NCBI GenBank assembly: GCA_965649105.1
Contig: CBFGJP010000070.1
Coordinates: 1 to 13,138, forward strand
Direction of reading: 5' to 3'
DNA: 13,138 nt
Origin: JAOAFX01 sp965649105
GTDB lineage: Bacteria > Hydrothermota > Tepidihabitantia > SM23-42 > JAOAFX01
Of this stretch, positions 1 through 6,898 are shown one piece after another (within the stretch, counting starts at the first letter, position 1; every line of letters begins with the position of its first letter). A program made the position numbers and the translations under genes. A model generated the notes under the pieces. It had not been told where the DNA came from, did not search any database, and saw nothing but the letters and a program-made list of their open reading frames with translations.

Positions 1-427
1 TGATAATCCACTTGATACCCTGGTTGGACTTGTATCTCACTTTTCTGGTAATAATGGAAATTATAATACCAGTGCTTACCTGACATTGAGGATTCATTCT
101 GATTTCAAGATTGAAGAAAAGACAATTTCGCAATCCGCAATCCGCAGTCTCAAATTAGAGGTCTATCCCAATCCATTCAGGAATAGACTGGATATCCGAT
201 ACACGATACTTGATACAGGATTGAGAAAAATAAATTTGGCGATTTATGATGTTTCGGGCAGGGTTGTTAAATCATTCAATCTTGAATCAGGTATTATGAA
301 TCAGGCATCAAGAATTGTCTGGGATGGCTCAGATGATTCAGGTCGCAGATTGCCTGCAGGTGTGTATTTTATTGAATCGAAATATAACAAGATTACAGAG
401 ATTAAAAAATTGATAATGTTGAAATAA
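1..427 (+). CDS. C-terminal part of a secreted protein with T9SS type A/FlgD-like sorting tail (5' end outside window)
   Basis: The frame is open from base 2 to the TAA at 425-427 with no stop, so this is the last 141 residues of a longer gene; the in-frame TTG at 86 is not a credible start. The first ~45 residues are Asn/Thr/Ser-rich and beta-like, with no recognisable catalytic motif. From about base 160 comes a complete C-terminal sorting-type domain: VYPNPF, then IYDVSGRVV, then WDGSDDSGRRLPAGVYF and a basic end (KKLIMLK). In T9SS-bearing bacteria such tails direct export and surface anchoring; the same fold occurs as FlgD_ig. The linker just before the tail is encoded by a 7-bp tandem repeat (130-150). 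The next gene starts 28 bp downstream on the same strand, so the two probably share a transcript. The function of the mature protein cannot be told. Confidence 0.85.
   Translation, partial: DNPLDTLVGLVSHFSGNNGNYNTSAYLTLRIHSDFKIEEKTISQSAIRSLKLEVYPNPFRNRLDIRYTILDTGLRKINLAIYDVSGRVVKSFNLESGIMNQASRIVWDGSDDSGRRLPAGVYFIESKYNKITEIKKLIMLK
130..150 (+). repeat. Heptanucleotide tandem repeat, unit GCAATCC, in coding linker
   Basis: Two perfect GCAATCC units (130-136, 137-143) are followed by a diverged third (GCAGTCT, 144-150). They are translated as part of SQSAIRSL, immediately before the sorting tail of the truncated secreted protein. The period is 7 bp, as in the two arrays in the M14 gene, but the unit is different. 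Confidence 0.6.
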
Positions 428-455
428 GTTTTGTAGTTTAAAACAAGGGGGCTTT

Positions 456-3400
456 ATGAAGATATTTTTGCGCAACTTACTAATCCTCTCTATACCCTTC
501 CTTTTGTTTGCAAAGGGAATTGATGGGGTGAAAAGATTAAAATATCTTGACCCATACGATGTTCCAATGACATCATATCAGGAGTGGTCAGCAAAAATGA
601 ATATAACAGAAGTGAATTTTAGAATCGGTGCGGCTTATCAAAGCAAGACTCAAAACTCCCGTCTACCGATGATTGATATTGTTGTTTATGCCCCCCTGTA
701 TCTCAATATCGCTGAATCTTTAAATACTTATATCACTGACCTTGAGGCAGAAAACTATTATGTCCGTGTTGATACGGTTCGCGGCTGGCAGGCATCACAA
801 CTTAGAAACCATCTTGCCGCACTTTTAGATAGTCAAATCGTAGGCGCAGTATTCATAGGTAATGTTCCTATAGCCTGGTATGAATATACATCAAGTGAAG
901 GCCGTGAGGAATTTCCTATTGAATTATATTTTATGGACCTAAACGGGACCTGGACTGATTCTGACGGCAACGGACTTTTTGACAACCATACCGGTAATAA
1001 AGCACCTGAGATCTATGTCGGGAGAATCTATGCAAATCCTGTGACCTGGGGAAACGAAATATGGCTTATTAATAACTATCTTTCAAAAATTCACAAATAC
1101 CGAATTGGCGGTTATGGAATTCCCCAGAAGGCACTCGCCTATGTTGATGATGATTGGTATAGTTTTAATAACTGTAATCTTAATCTGCTTTATGATACAG
1201 TCGTCGTAGTGCGTCAGTATAACACTACTACTGCTGCAGATTTCCGCACACGCCTTGATGACCCCTATGAATGGGTTCAAATTTGCAGCCATTCATCACC
1301 TTGGGGAAATACTTTCAAGAGCACATCTGGATATGCTGGGACCGTATTTAACTTTGAACTCTGGTTTGCAGACCCACCTTTTCTATTTTTGAATTTATTC
1401 CAATGCGGAGGAACGAGATTCATTGAAGAAAATTCTGAAGGCAGTATTTATATTTTCAATACTACAAATGGACTCCTTTCAATCGGTTCAACCAAAGTTG
1501 GCAGTATGTTGAATTTTGATGGATTCTATGGACCATTAAACACTGGTATTACAATCGGGCAGGCATTCAAACAATGGTTTACTCAATATGGAATAAACGA
1601 TGTTGATTGGTTCTACGGTATGTGCATTGTTGGTGACCCGACTCTAAAACCGACGCAATCAATAACAAGGATTGCATATCAACGGGTCAATCGGACTTCG
1701 CAGATGACTCCATTAAACTGGTCAATACCGGCTCCGGTTGATACCAACATTGAGACTGATGCTTTTGTTACAACGGCAAAAGATGGTTCAGGACGAATGT
1801 GGGCCGCCTGGGTAACCGGGCGTTCGGTTACAAATGGCAGAACCGAAATCTGCGCCTCCTATTATGCGAACGGTGCCTGGTCAACTCCACAGATTGTCCG
1901 TCCTTATCTTTACTGGGATTTTTTTCCTGCACTATCCACAGACCATCAGGGAAACCCATATTTGACCTGGCAGAGGGCTTACGGAAGAAATTACGATGTC
2001 TTTGGAAGTGTCTATGTGGGTAATCAGTGGGGGTCAGAGGAGCAACTCAGTTCAAAGGCATCAAACGATATGTATCCAGCAATGACCAAAGATGGCGATG
2101 GTCGGCTTTGGGTCTGTCTTGAACGCTGGACCCACTTAAATGGAGATATTTACTGCCGTTATTTTGATGGCACAACCTGGCAACAAATGTTTGCAGTTAC
2201 CACTGATTCGGCAAATGATTATCGTCCCGCAATGGCAACTGATAGCAATGGTATTGCCTGGGTAACCTGGTGCAGCGAACGATACGAATATAATAGAAAT
2301 ATCTATGTAAAAAGATTTAATCCAAGTTCGGGGCACTGGGAAGGATTATACAGAATCACGGGCAATCCTGCCCAAGATCAAGACCCAAAGATCGCGGTTT
2401 CGGGTGATGGCACTGTCTGGGTTGCATGGACAACCTGGCGCAATGGTAATACTGATATTTACGAAAGCCATTACAATGGTTCAACCTGGTCCAATGCCCG
2501 GGCAGCCGTTGCTGACCCCAATCGTGATGAGCATCCGGTGCTTGTCGTAGATCGAGATGGTTATCTCTGGTGTATCTGGCAATCCAATAGAACCGGTGAT
2601 TGGGAAATATGGGCAAAATACTACAAAAATGGTGTATGGGGAGATTCTGTAAATATTAGTAATAATTCTGCGAAGGACATATTCCCCAGTGCAGCAGCAG
2701 ACGATTCAGGCAATATCTGGGTTTTGTGGCAGTCAAATCGTCGTGGAAACTGGGATATTTTTTATAGCAAACTCCTTTCCGATCTTGTTGACCCACAGGT
2801 TACTGTAATTACTCCCAATGGCGGAGAAATCTGGAATATAGGTCAGACATACACAATTCGCTGGCTTGCCCAGGATAATGTAGCAATTGATTCTGCAATC
2901 ATTGAATATTCAACCAATAATGGTTATAGTTGGAGTTACATAACTACCGCATTCGGGAATGACTCAAACTATCTTTGGACGATACCACCTACTCCGTCAA
3001 CGCGGTGTCTTGTCCGAGTCAGCGCATTTGATAAAAATAGCAACATTGGAACCGATGTATCTAATGCAACCTTCACAATCTATGACCCAGTGGCGCCTGA
3101 AGTCAATGTTCTCATTCCTAATGGCGGTGAAATCTGGTACTGGAATGAAATCCACCAGATTCGCTGGAATTCAAGTGATAACATTGGGATAGATAGTCTG
3201 AATATCTATTTTTCCCTTGATAGTGGTCTCACCTATCCTTACCGAATTTCGCATTTCAATGCGAATGATTCGATTTATAACTGGACAATACCTCAGTTGG
3301 CTTCTAATAAATGCCTGATCAAGATCCTCGCCTATGACCAATCGGCAAATATCGGTTATGATATCAGTGACAGTTTTTTCACCATTGGTGCGGTTGGTGT

Positions 3401-3686
3401 CAAAGAATATACCAATCTTCCCGCACAATTCTCTTTGAATTTTCTCTCTTCCAACCCATCCAGTGTTGGCCCTTTAATTAAATTTGCCGTTCCAGTTAAA
3501 ACATCAGTAACATTGAATATCTACGATATAACAGGGAAAATGGTGTATTCAGTGCACAATGGCACCCTTTTACCTGGCTATCACTCCTACGACCTCGGAA
3601 AAGAAAAATTATCTGCAGGTATTTATTTCATTTTGGCCAAAACAAAAGAATTTTCAGCAATAAGAAAATTTGTGATTATGAAATGA
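456..3686 (+). CDS. Secreted C25-like (gingipain-type) cysteine peptidase with seven-blade propeller, two Ig-like repeats and CTD
   Basis: A 1076-residue exported protein, probably a surface or extracellular cysteine endopeptidase. Residues 1-19 form a signal peptide (MKIFLRNLLILSIPFLLFAK). Residues ~40-400 look like a caspase-fold C25 domain: VGAVFIGNVP, the acidic loop DSDGNGLFD (168-176), PEIYVGRI, then a candidate catalytic dyad His279 (ICSHSSPWG) and Cys317 (FQCGG), 38 residues apart, close to the spacing in gingipain R. Seven W-x-x-W-type repeats with a ~51-residue period (W449 to W755) suggest a seven-bladed beta-propeller. Two 101-residue repeats beginning PNGGEIW (from 787 and 888) resemble Kre9/KNH-type Ig-like modules. 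Residues ~982-1076 are a T9SS-like tail (IYDITGK, LSAGIYF). The ATG has AAGGGGG at 445-451. The stop overlaps the M14 start (ATGA). Specificity is unknown, and activity rests on the dyad assignment. Confidence 0.8.
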   Translation: MKIFLRNLLILSIPFLLFAKGIDGVKRLKYLDPYDVPMTSYQEWSAKMNITEVNFRIGAAYQSKTQNSRLPMIDIVVYAPLYLNIAESLNTYITDLEAENYYVRVDTVRGWQASQLRNHLAALLDSQIVGAVFIGNVPIAWYEYTSSEGREEFPIELYFMDLNGTWTDSDGNGLFDNHTGNKAPEIYVGRIYANPVTWGNEIWLINNYLSKIHKYRIGGYGIPQKALAYVDDDWYSFNNCNLNLLYDTVVVVRQYNTTTAADFRTRLDDPYEWVQICSHSSPWGNTFKSTSGYAGTVFNFELWFADPPFLFLNLFQCGGTRFIEENSEGSIYIFNTTNGLLSIGSTKVGSMLNFDGFYGPLNTGITIGQAFKQWFTQYGINDVDWFYGMCIVGDPTLKPTQSITRIAYQRVNRTSQMTPLNWSIPAPVDTNIETDAFVTTAKDGSGRMWAAWVTGRSVTNGRTEICASYYANGAWSTPQIVRPYLYWDFFPALSTDHQGNPYLTWQRAYGRNYDVFGSVYVGNQWGSEEQLSSKASNDMYPAMTKDGDGRLWVCLERWTHLNGDIYCRYFDGTTWQQMFAVTTDSANDYRPAMATDSNGIAWVTWCSERYEYNRNIYVKRFNPSSGHWEGLYRITGNPAQDQDPKIAVSGDGTVWVAWTTWRNGNTDIYESHYNGSTWSNARAAVADPNRDEHPVLVVDRDGYLWCIWQSNRTGDWEIWAKYYKNGVWGDSVNISNNSAKDIFPSAAADDSGNIWVLWQSNRRGNWDIFYSKLLSDLVDPQVTVITPNGGEIWNIGQTYTIRWLAQDNVAIDSAIIEYSTNNGYSWSYITTAFGNDSNYLWTIPPTPSTRCLVRVSAFDKNSNIGTDVSNATFTIYDPVAPEVNVLIPNGGEIWYWNEIHQIRWNSSDNIGIDSLNIYFSLDSGLTYPYRISHFNANDSIYNWTIPQLASNKCLIKILAYDQSANIGYDISDSFFTIGAVGVKEYTNLPAQFSLNFLSSNPSSVGPLIKFAVPVKTSVTLNIYDITGKMVYSVHNGTLLPGYHSYDLGKEKLSAGIYFILAKTKEFSAIRKFVIMK

Positions 3687-5266
3687 TCAGATTGACTTTC
3701 TTATTAATCTGCATCCTGCATCTTGTATCCGGGGTCTTCTTAATTGATCCACGCTATCATACTTACGAAGAAACAGTTCAGGAACTTGATTCAATTGCTA
3801 CATTTTATCCTGCAATCACAAAACTTTATGAACTTGGCTTGTCAACGCGCGATAGCCTGCCAATCTATGGGATAAAAGTCTCTGACAATCCCGCAATAAA
3901 AGAGGATGAGCCGGCAATTCTTTTTAATGGCGTGCACCATGCTGAAGAATTGCTTGGTGGTGAGGTTGCTTTGTATCTATTGAAAGATTTAGTGAGTAAG
4001 TATGGCACAGACTCAGCAATTACCTATTGGATAAATAATTCTGAAATCTGGATAATTCCGATTTTGAATCCTGAGGGGCATAATGTTGTGACTTCTGGGC
4101 TGGACACAATCTGGCGTAAAAACAAAAGAGATAATAATAATAATGGTTTCTTTGACCTTGATTCTGATGGTGTTGATTTGAATAGAAACTATGACTTTAA
4201 CTGGGAACTCGGTGGTAGTCCTGACCCAACGAGTGAATATTACCGCGGTCCATATCCATTTTCAGAAAATGAGACAAGAATCATCAGAGACCTTGCTTTG
4301 CAAAATCATTTTGTCTTTGATATCTGTTATCACAATGTCCGCACCGGCCAGGGTGAATTGGTTTACTATCCCTGGCGCTGGGGAACTCAATTTGCAATTG
4401 ACCACCCGTTTATTAAAAGAATTGCCGATACCCTTGCTTCAAAGATAATAAATGATGCTGGAAACGGAACCTACGTTCCAATTTATGGCTATGCGACAGA
4501 AGGAAATGCAAGGAATTATCTTTATGGAGTCTGTGGGACATTTGCTTATACTATTGAAGTAAGTAGGAGTTGCTACCCACCGGGTTATAAGGTTGATAGT
4601 ATATGTATGAGAAATTTGCCCGGAGCATATTATCTCCTTGAGCGGACATTTGGTTCAGGTATCACCGGAACGATTACCGATTCTATCAATAACCAGCCGC
4701 TCGTTGCAGAAGTAAGGGTCTCAGATTATTATGATTCTACCCTGGCTCCTCGAATGAGCGATTCTGTATTTGGCCGCTATCGTCGGATTTTGAACCCGGG
4801 AACCTATACCCTTTATTTCTTAAAAGATGGCTATGATACGGTCGTTGTTGAAGGGATAGTTATTGAACCCGGTAAACCAGAGACCTTAAATATCAAGATG
4901 CAACCGCTGGGGATTGAAGAATCCATAATCCCCAATGCCCAATACCCAATGCCTAATCTGCGAGTCCATCCGAATCCATTCAGCGAAAAGACTGAAATCA
5001 GATGCCAGATACCAGATGCCAGATGCCTGATGCCTGATGCCAGATGCCGGATTTCAGATTATTCTTCGTCAGCTACTTTGAAGATCTATGATGTATCTGG
5101 AAGGCTGGTCAAAGATTTTTCTCGGTTAAAGGGAAACGCTGAACGATCAACGGTCATCTGGTCTGGTGATGATGACCTTGGTCGTCGTTTGCCTGCTGGG
5201 GTATATTTTGTGCGCTTAGAGGCAGGAAAGTTCAGGCAGATTGAAAAGGCGGTGTTGTTGAGATAG
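3683..5266 (+). CDS. Secreted M14 zinc carboxypeptidase with regulatory-like domain and CTD
   Basis: 527 residues; exported metallocarboxypeptidase that trims C-terminal residues from peptides. A signal peptide lies at 1-17. The catalytic domain (~25-325) keeps the M14 set: zinc ligands His86 and Glu89 (HAEE) and His217 (CYHN), substrate-binding Arg145 (WRKN) and Asn167-Arg168 (DLNRN), and general base Glu292 (YTIEV). An Asp/Asn-rich loop (150-165, with DLDSDG) resembles a calcium site. Residues ~326-408 look like a carboxypeptidase-regulatory (transthyretin-like) beta domain starting GITGTITD. The tail (~427-527) is the sorting domain: HPNPF, IYDVSGRLV, GRRLPAGVYF. Two 7-bp tandem arrays are translated here, one in the linker (~414-425) and one between tail strands (440-459). 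The ATG overlaps the upstream TGA, so translation is probably coupled to the C25-like gene; the pair may act as endo- plus exopeptidase (inference). Confidence 0.93.
   Translation: MIRLTFLLICILHLVSGVFLIDPRYHTYEETVQELDSIATFYPAITKLYELGLSTRDSLPIYGIKVSDNPAIKEDEPAILFNGVHHAEELLGGEVALYLLKDLVSKYGTDSAITYWINNSEIWIIPILNPEGHNVVTSGLDTIWRKNKRDNNNNGFFDLDSDGVDLNRNYDFNWELGGSPDPTSEYYRGPYPFSENETRIIRDLALQNHFVFDICYHNVRTGQGELVYYPWRWGTQFAIDHPFIKRIADTLASKIINDAGNGTYVPIYGYATEGNARNYLYGVCGTFAYTIEVSRSCYPPGYKVDSICMRNLPGAYYLLERTFGSGITGTITDSINNQPLVAEVRVSDYYDSTLAPRMSDSVFGRYRRILNPGTYTLYFLKDGYDTVVVEGIVIEPGKPETLNIKMQPLGIEESIIPNAQYPMPNLRVHPNPFSEKTEIRCQIPDARCLMPDARCRISDYSSSATLKIYDVSGRLVKDFSRLKGNAERSTVIWSGDDDLGRRLPAGVYFVRLEAGKFRQIEKAVLLR
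4923..4957 (+). repeat. Heptanucleotide tandem repeat, unit NCCCAAT, in M14 linker
   Basis: Five 7-bp units in register: CCATAAT, CCCCAAT, GCCCAAT, ACCCAAT, GCCTAAT. They encode IIPNAQYPMPN between the regulatory-like domain and the sorting tail. There is no stop codon in the frame used. Confidence 0.75.
4999..5061 (+). repeat. Heptanucleotide tandem repeat, unit CAGATGC, inside the M14 sorting tail
   Basis: Seven near-identical units (CAGATGC, CAGATAC, CAGATGC, CAGATGC, CTGATGC, CTGATGC, CAGATGC; 4999-5047) are followed by two diverged ones up to 5061. Since 7 is not a multiple of 3, three units make a 21-bp coding period and give a 7-residue repeat: RCQIPDA, RCLMPDA, RCRISD (residues 440-459). 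It lies between two predicted beta strands of the tail, making that loop longer than usual. Confidence 0.85.
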
Positions 5267-5350
5267 GGGTAAAAAAGGGAAAATAAGGGTGAAGAGGAAT
5301 GAAAAAGGGGGGGGTCCCTTGATTACCCTTAATCTCCCTTTATCTCCCCT
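5265..5350. terminator. Imperfect long inverted repeat between convergent genes, possible bidirectional terminator
   Basis: The G-rich arm 5265-5290 pairs with the C-rich arm 5325-5350 at 21 of 26 positions (AGGGG, AAAGGGA and TAAGGGT blocks against their complements). The interior holds a smaller match, AAGGG around a run of G with TCCCTT (near 5305-5320). The stop codon of the M14 gene lies at its edge and the cysE stop is 48 bp further on. Position and folding suit a terminator for both strands, but there is no classic GC stem plus U-tract, so the role is inferred. Confidence 0.4.
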
Positions 5351-5397
5351 AATACACCCTGTTTGGAAGTTGGGTGAGAGAGTGGGTTTGGAATATC

Positions 5398-6054
5398 CTA
5401 TTTTTTTATTTCTTCAATCTTCTTTTCCAGTTCTTTAATTTTTTTATGTAATCTTTCCTGCTCTTTCATTACAAACTGCAATGCATCGGCAATCGGATCC
5501 GGTAATTTACCATGCTCCAGTCTGCGGATATCTTCGGCAGAAAAACCGAGCCCGATCCTACCCGGAACACCGATCACCGTTGCGTTATCAGGAACATCCC
5601 TTACAACAACTGAGCCTGCTGCAATCCTGACATTATTGCCAATCTTTATTGGTCCAAGCACAATTGCACCGGCTCCAATCTCCACATTATTACCAATCGT
5701 TGGATGTCGCTTCTTCTTTTCTAAACTCGTCCCGCCGAGGGTCACACCCTGATACATTAAAACATCATCCCCTATTTCGGTAGTCTCGCCAATCACTATC
5801 CCTGCCCCATGATCAATAAAGAACCTTCTTCCGATCTTTGCTCCGGGATGGATTTCGATTCCGGTGAACAATCTATTTATATGGGATAATAATCTTGCAA
5901 AAAATTTTAAATTTTTACACCATAAAAAATGAGCAACTCTATGTATCCAGACCGCATGTAATCCCGGATAACAAAATAAAACTTCAAGCACACTCCTTGC
6001 TGCAGGGTCGCGCGTAAATACTGTCGTAATATCCTCTTTAAGTCTTTTGAACAT
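5398..6054 (-). CDS. cysE: Serine O-acetyltransferase (CysE/EpsC type)
   Basis: 218 residues from the ATG at 6054; a TTG 6 bp upstream would add two residues but is less likely. The enzyme transfers acetyl from acetyl-CoA to L-serine to give O-acetylserine, the precursor of cysteine, in the cytoplasm. Visible features are an N-terminal helical part with Asp16 (RDPAARS), then the left-handed beta-helix of hexapeptide repeats: IHPGAKIG, IDHGAGIVIGE with catalytic-type His82, the VTLGGTS loop, RHPTIGNNVEIGAGA, and VIGVPGRI closing the helix. The C-terminus is a charged coiled coil rich in Lys and Glu (last ~25 residues). Its length matches short EpsC-like bacterial CysE, not the longer enterobacterial form. 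No cysK or sulfur gene lies beside it. Its own promoter lies directly upstream and may give a leaderless mRNA. Confidence 0.95.
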   Translation of the reverse strand: MFKRLKEDITTVFTRDPAARSVLEVLFCYPGLHAVWIHRVAHFLWCKNLKFFARLLSHINRLFTGIEIHPGAKIGRRFFIDHGAGIVIGETTEIGDDVLMYQGVTLGGTSLEKKKRHPTIGNNVEIGAGAIVLGPIKIGNNVRIAAGSVVVRDVPDNATVIGVPGRIGLGFSAEDIRRLEHGKLPDPIADALQFVMKEQERLHKKIKELEKKIEEIKK

Positions 6055-6059
6055 GGTCA

Positions 6060-6087
6060 AATATAATCACAATGCGTTATATGTCAA
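6060..6087 (-). promoter_or_regulatory. Promoter of cysE, possibly leaderless
   Basis: On the minus strand TTGACA (6082-6087) is followed after 16 bp by TATATT (6060-6065). Only five bases separate the -10 box from the ATG at 6054, so the expected start of transcription falls on or next to the start codon, and no Shine-Dalgarno sequence is present in between. Confidence 0.6.
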
Positions 6088-6112
6088 GGTTGAATTAAAG
6101 TAAGTATCTATT

Positions 6113-6802
6113 CTAAATTTTTTTCAAAATCACCACATCTCCATTTTGAAACGGTGCTTTCGCCACAATTTTGTATTCAGGTAGTCTTCTTAGAACGTCG
6201 TTTAGCGTCCAGTATTTTACATAAAAAGTGTGCTTTTTGGTTTTTTCCAAAAGTGCGCCTACGACAAATATTCCACCTTTAATCAAAGAATTATCAACAT
6301 TTATTAAAGTATTTGTAAGTTTCTGCTCGCTGACGATATGTTCTATTACATTCAGCATTAAAATAATATCAAACCTTTCATTTAAACCTTTTTGGGTTAT
6401 ATCAACACAGATAAAGTTATACGAAGGGAATTTCTGTTTTAACACTGAAAACAAAGTGTCGGTAATATCCAATCCCATATAATCAGTCACTCCAATCTCT
6501 GACATCAATTTTGTATAAAACCCTGTTCCGCAACCAATCTCGAGTACACGTTTATCTTTGAGCATAATCTCATAAGTTTTAAATAAATCAAGTATTGTTT
6601 TACCTGATTTTTCATACATTTTTATATTTTCTTGCTCGGTGAGATTAACATTCCCTGCCGCCTTTAATGATGCGCCATATCTTTTAAACCTTTCCGACCA
6701 GAATTTCTGTGCATTATATCCATCCTTTGCCTTGTAGCGTAATGGTCCAATAATTTTGGTATAAATCCACCCTTTCAATTTTTTTATCTGGGGGACCTTC
6801 AT
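6113..6802 (-). CDS. Class I SAM-dependent methyltransferase, substrate unknown
   Basis: 229 residues from the ATG at 6802. A TTG at 6811 is also possible: it sits four bases after AAAAGGA, whereas the ATG has GAAGG only two bases away, so the start is uncertain. The protein is a Rossmann-fold methyltransferase: motif I VLEIGCGTGFY (about residues 86-96 from the ATG), the acidic end of strand 2 in GLDIT, FICVDIT, and the motif IV region FDIILMLNVIEHI, then the usual beta-strand-rich end. The first ~80 residues are basic and helical (KFWSERFKRYG), a cap of the kind seen in small-molecule, quinone or glycan methyltransferases. No transmembrane segment or signal peptide is apparent. It has its own promoter and is followed by cysE with a ~58-bp gap holding the cysE promoter, so there is no evidence that the two share a pathway. 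Confidence 0.85.
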   Translation of the reverse strand: MKVPQIKKLKGWIYTKIIGPLRYKAKDGYNAQKFWSERFKRYGASLKAAGNVNLTEQENIKMYEKSGKTILDLFKTYEIMLKDKRVLEIGCGTGFYTKLMSEIGVTDYMGLDITDTLFSVLKQKFPSYNFICVDITQKGLNERFDIILMLNVIEHIVSEQKLTNTLINVDNSLIKGGIFVVGALLEKTKKHTFYVKYWTLNDVLRRLPEYKIVAKAPFQNGDVVILKKI

Positions 6803-6829
6803 AACCTTCAAATATTCCTTTTCAGAAAC

Positions 6830-6857
6830 ATTATAGACAGAAAAATATTTAAATCAA
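6830..6857 (-). promoter_or_regulatory. Promoter of the methyltransferase gene
   Basis: On the minus strand TTGATT (6852-6857), a 16-bp spacer and a perfect TATAAT (6830-6835). The predicted transcript start near 6823 leaves about 12-21 bases before the TTG or ATG start. Confidence 0.65.
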
Positions 6858-6898
6858 GACTATGATAATTCCTTTAAAAAGGTCCCCGCCCCGAATTA

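Noticed and set aside
86..427. Small stand-alone gene starting at the TTG at 86
   Set aside because: The frame is open to the window edge and the residues before 86 are in keeping with the same secreted protein; it is the end of a longer gene.
2356..2616. Minus-strand reading frame opposite the propeller region
   Set aside because: It lies wholly opposite a well-supported gene, has no ribosome site, and its composition mirrors the sense codons.
6871..6882. CCTTTAAAAAGG palindrome as terminator of the ARPP-1-like gene
   Set aside because: The stem is short and AT-rich with almost no loop and no following U-run; it also lies upstream of the methyltransferase promoter, so no role could be supported.
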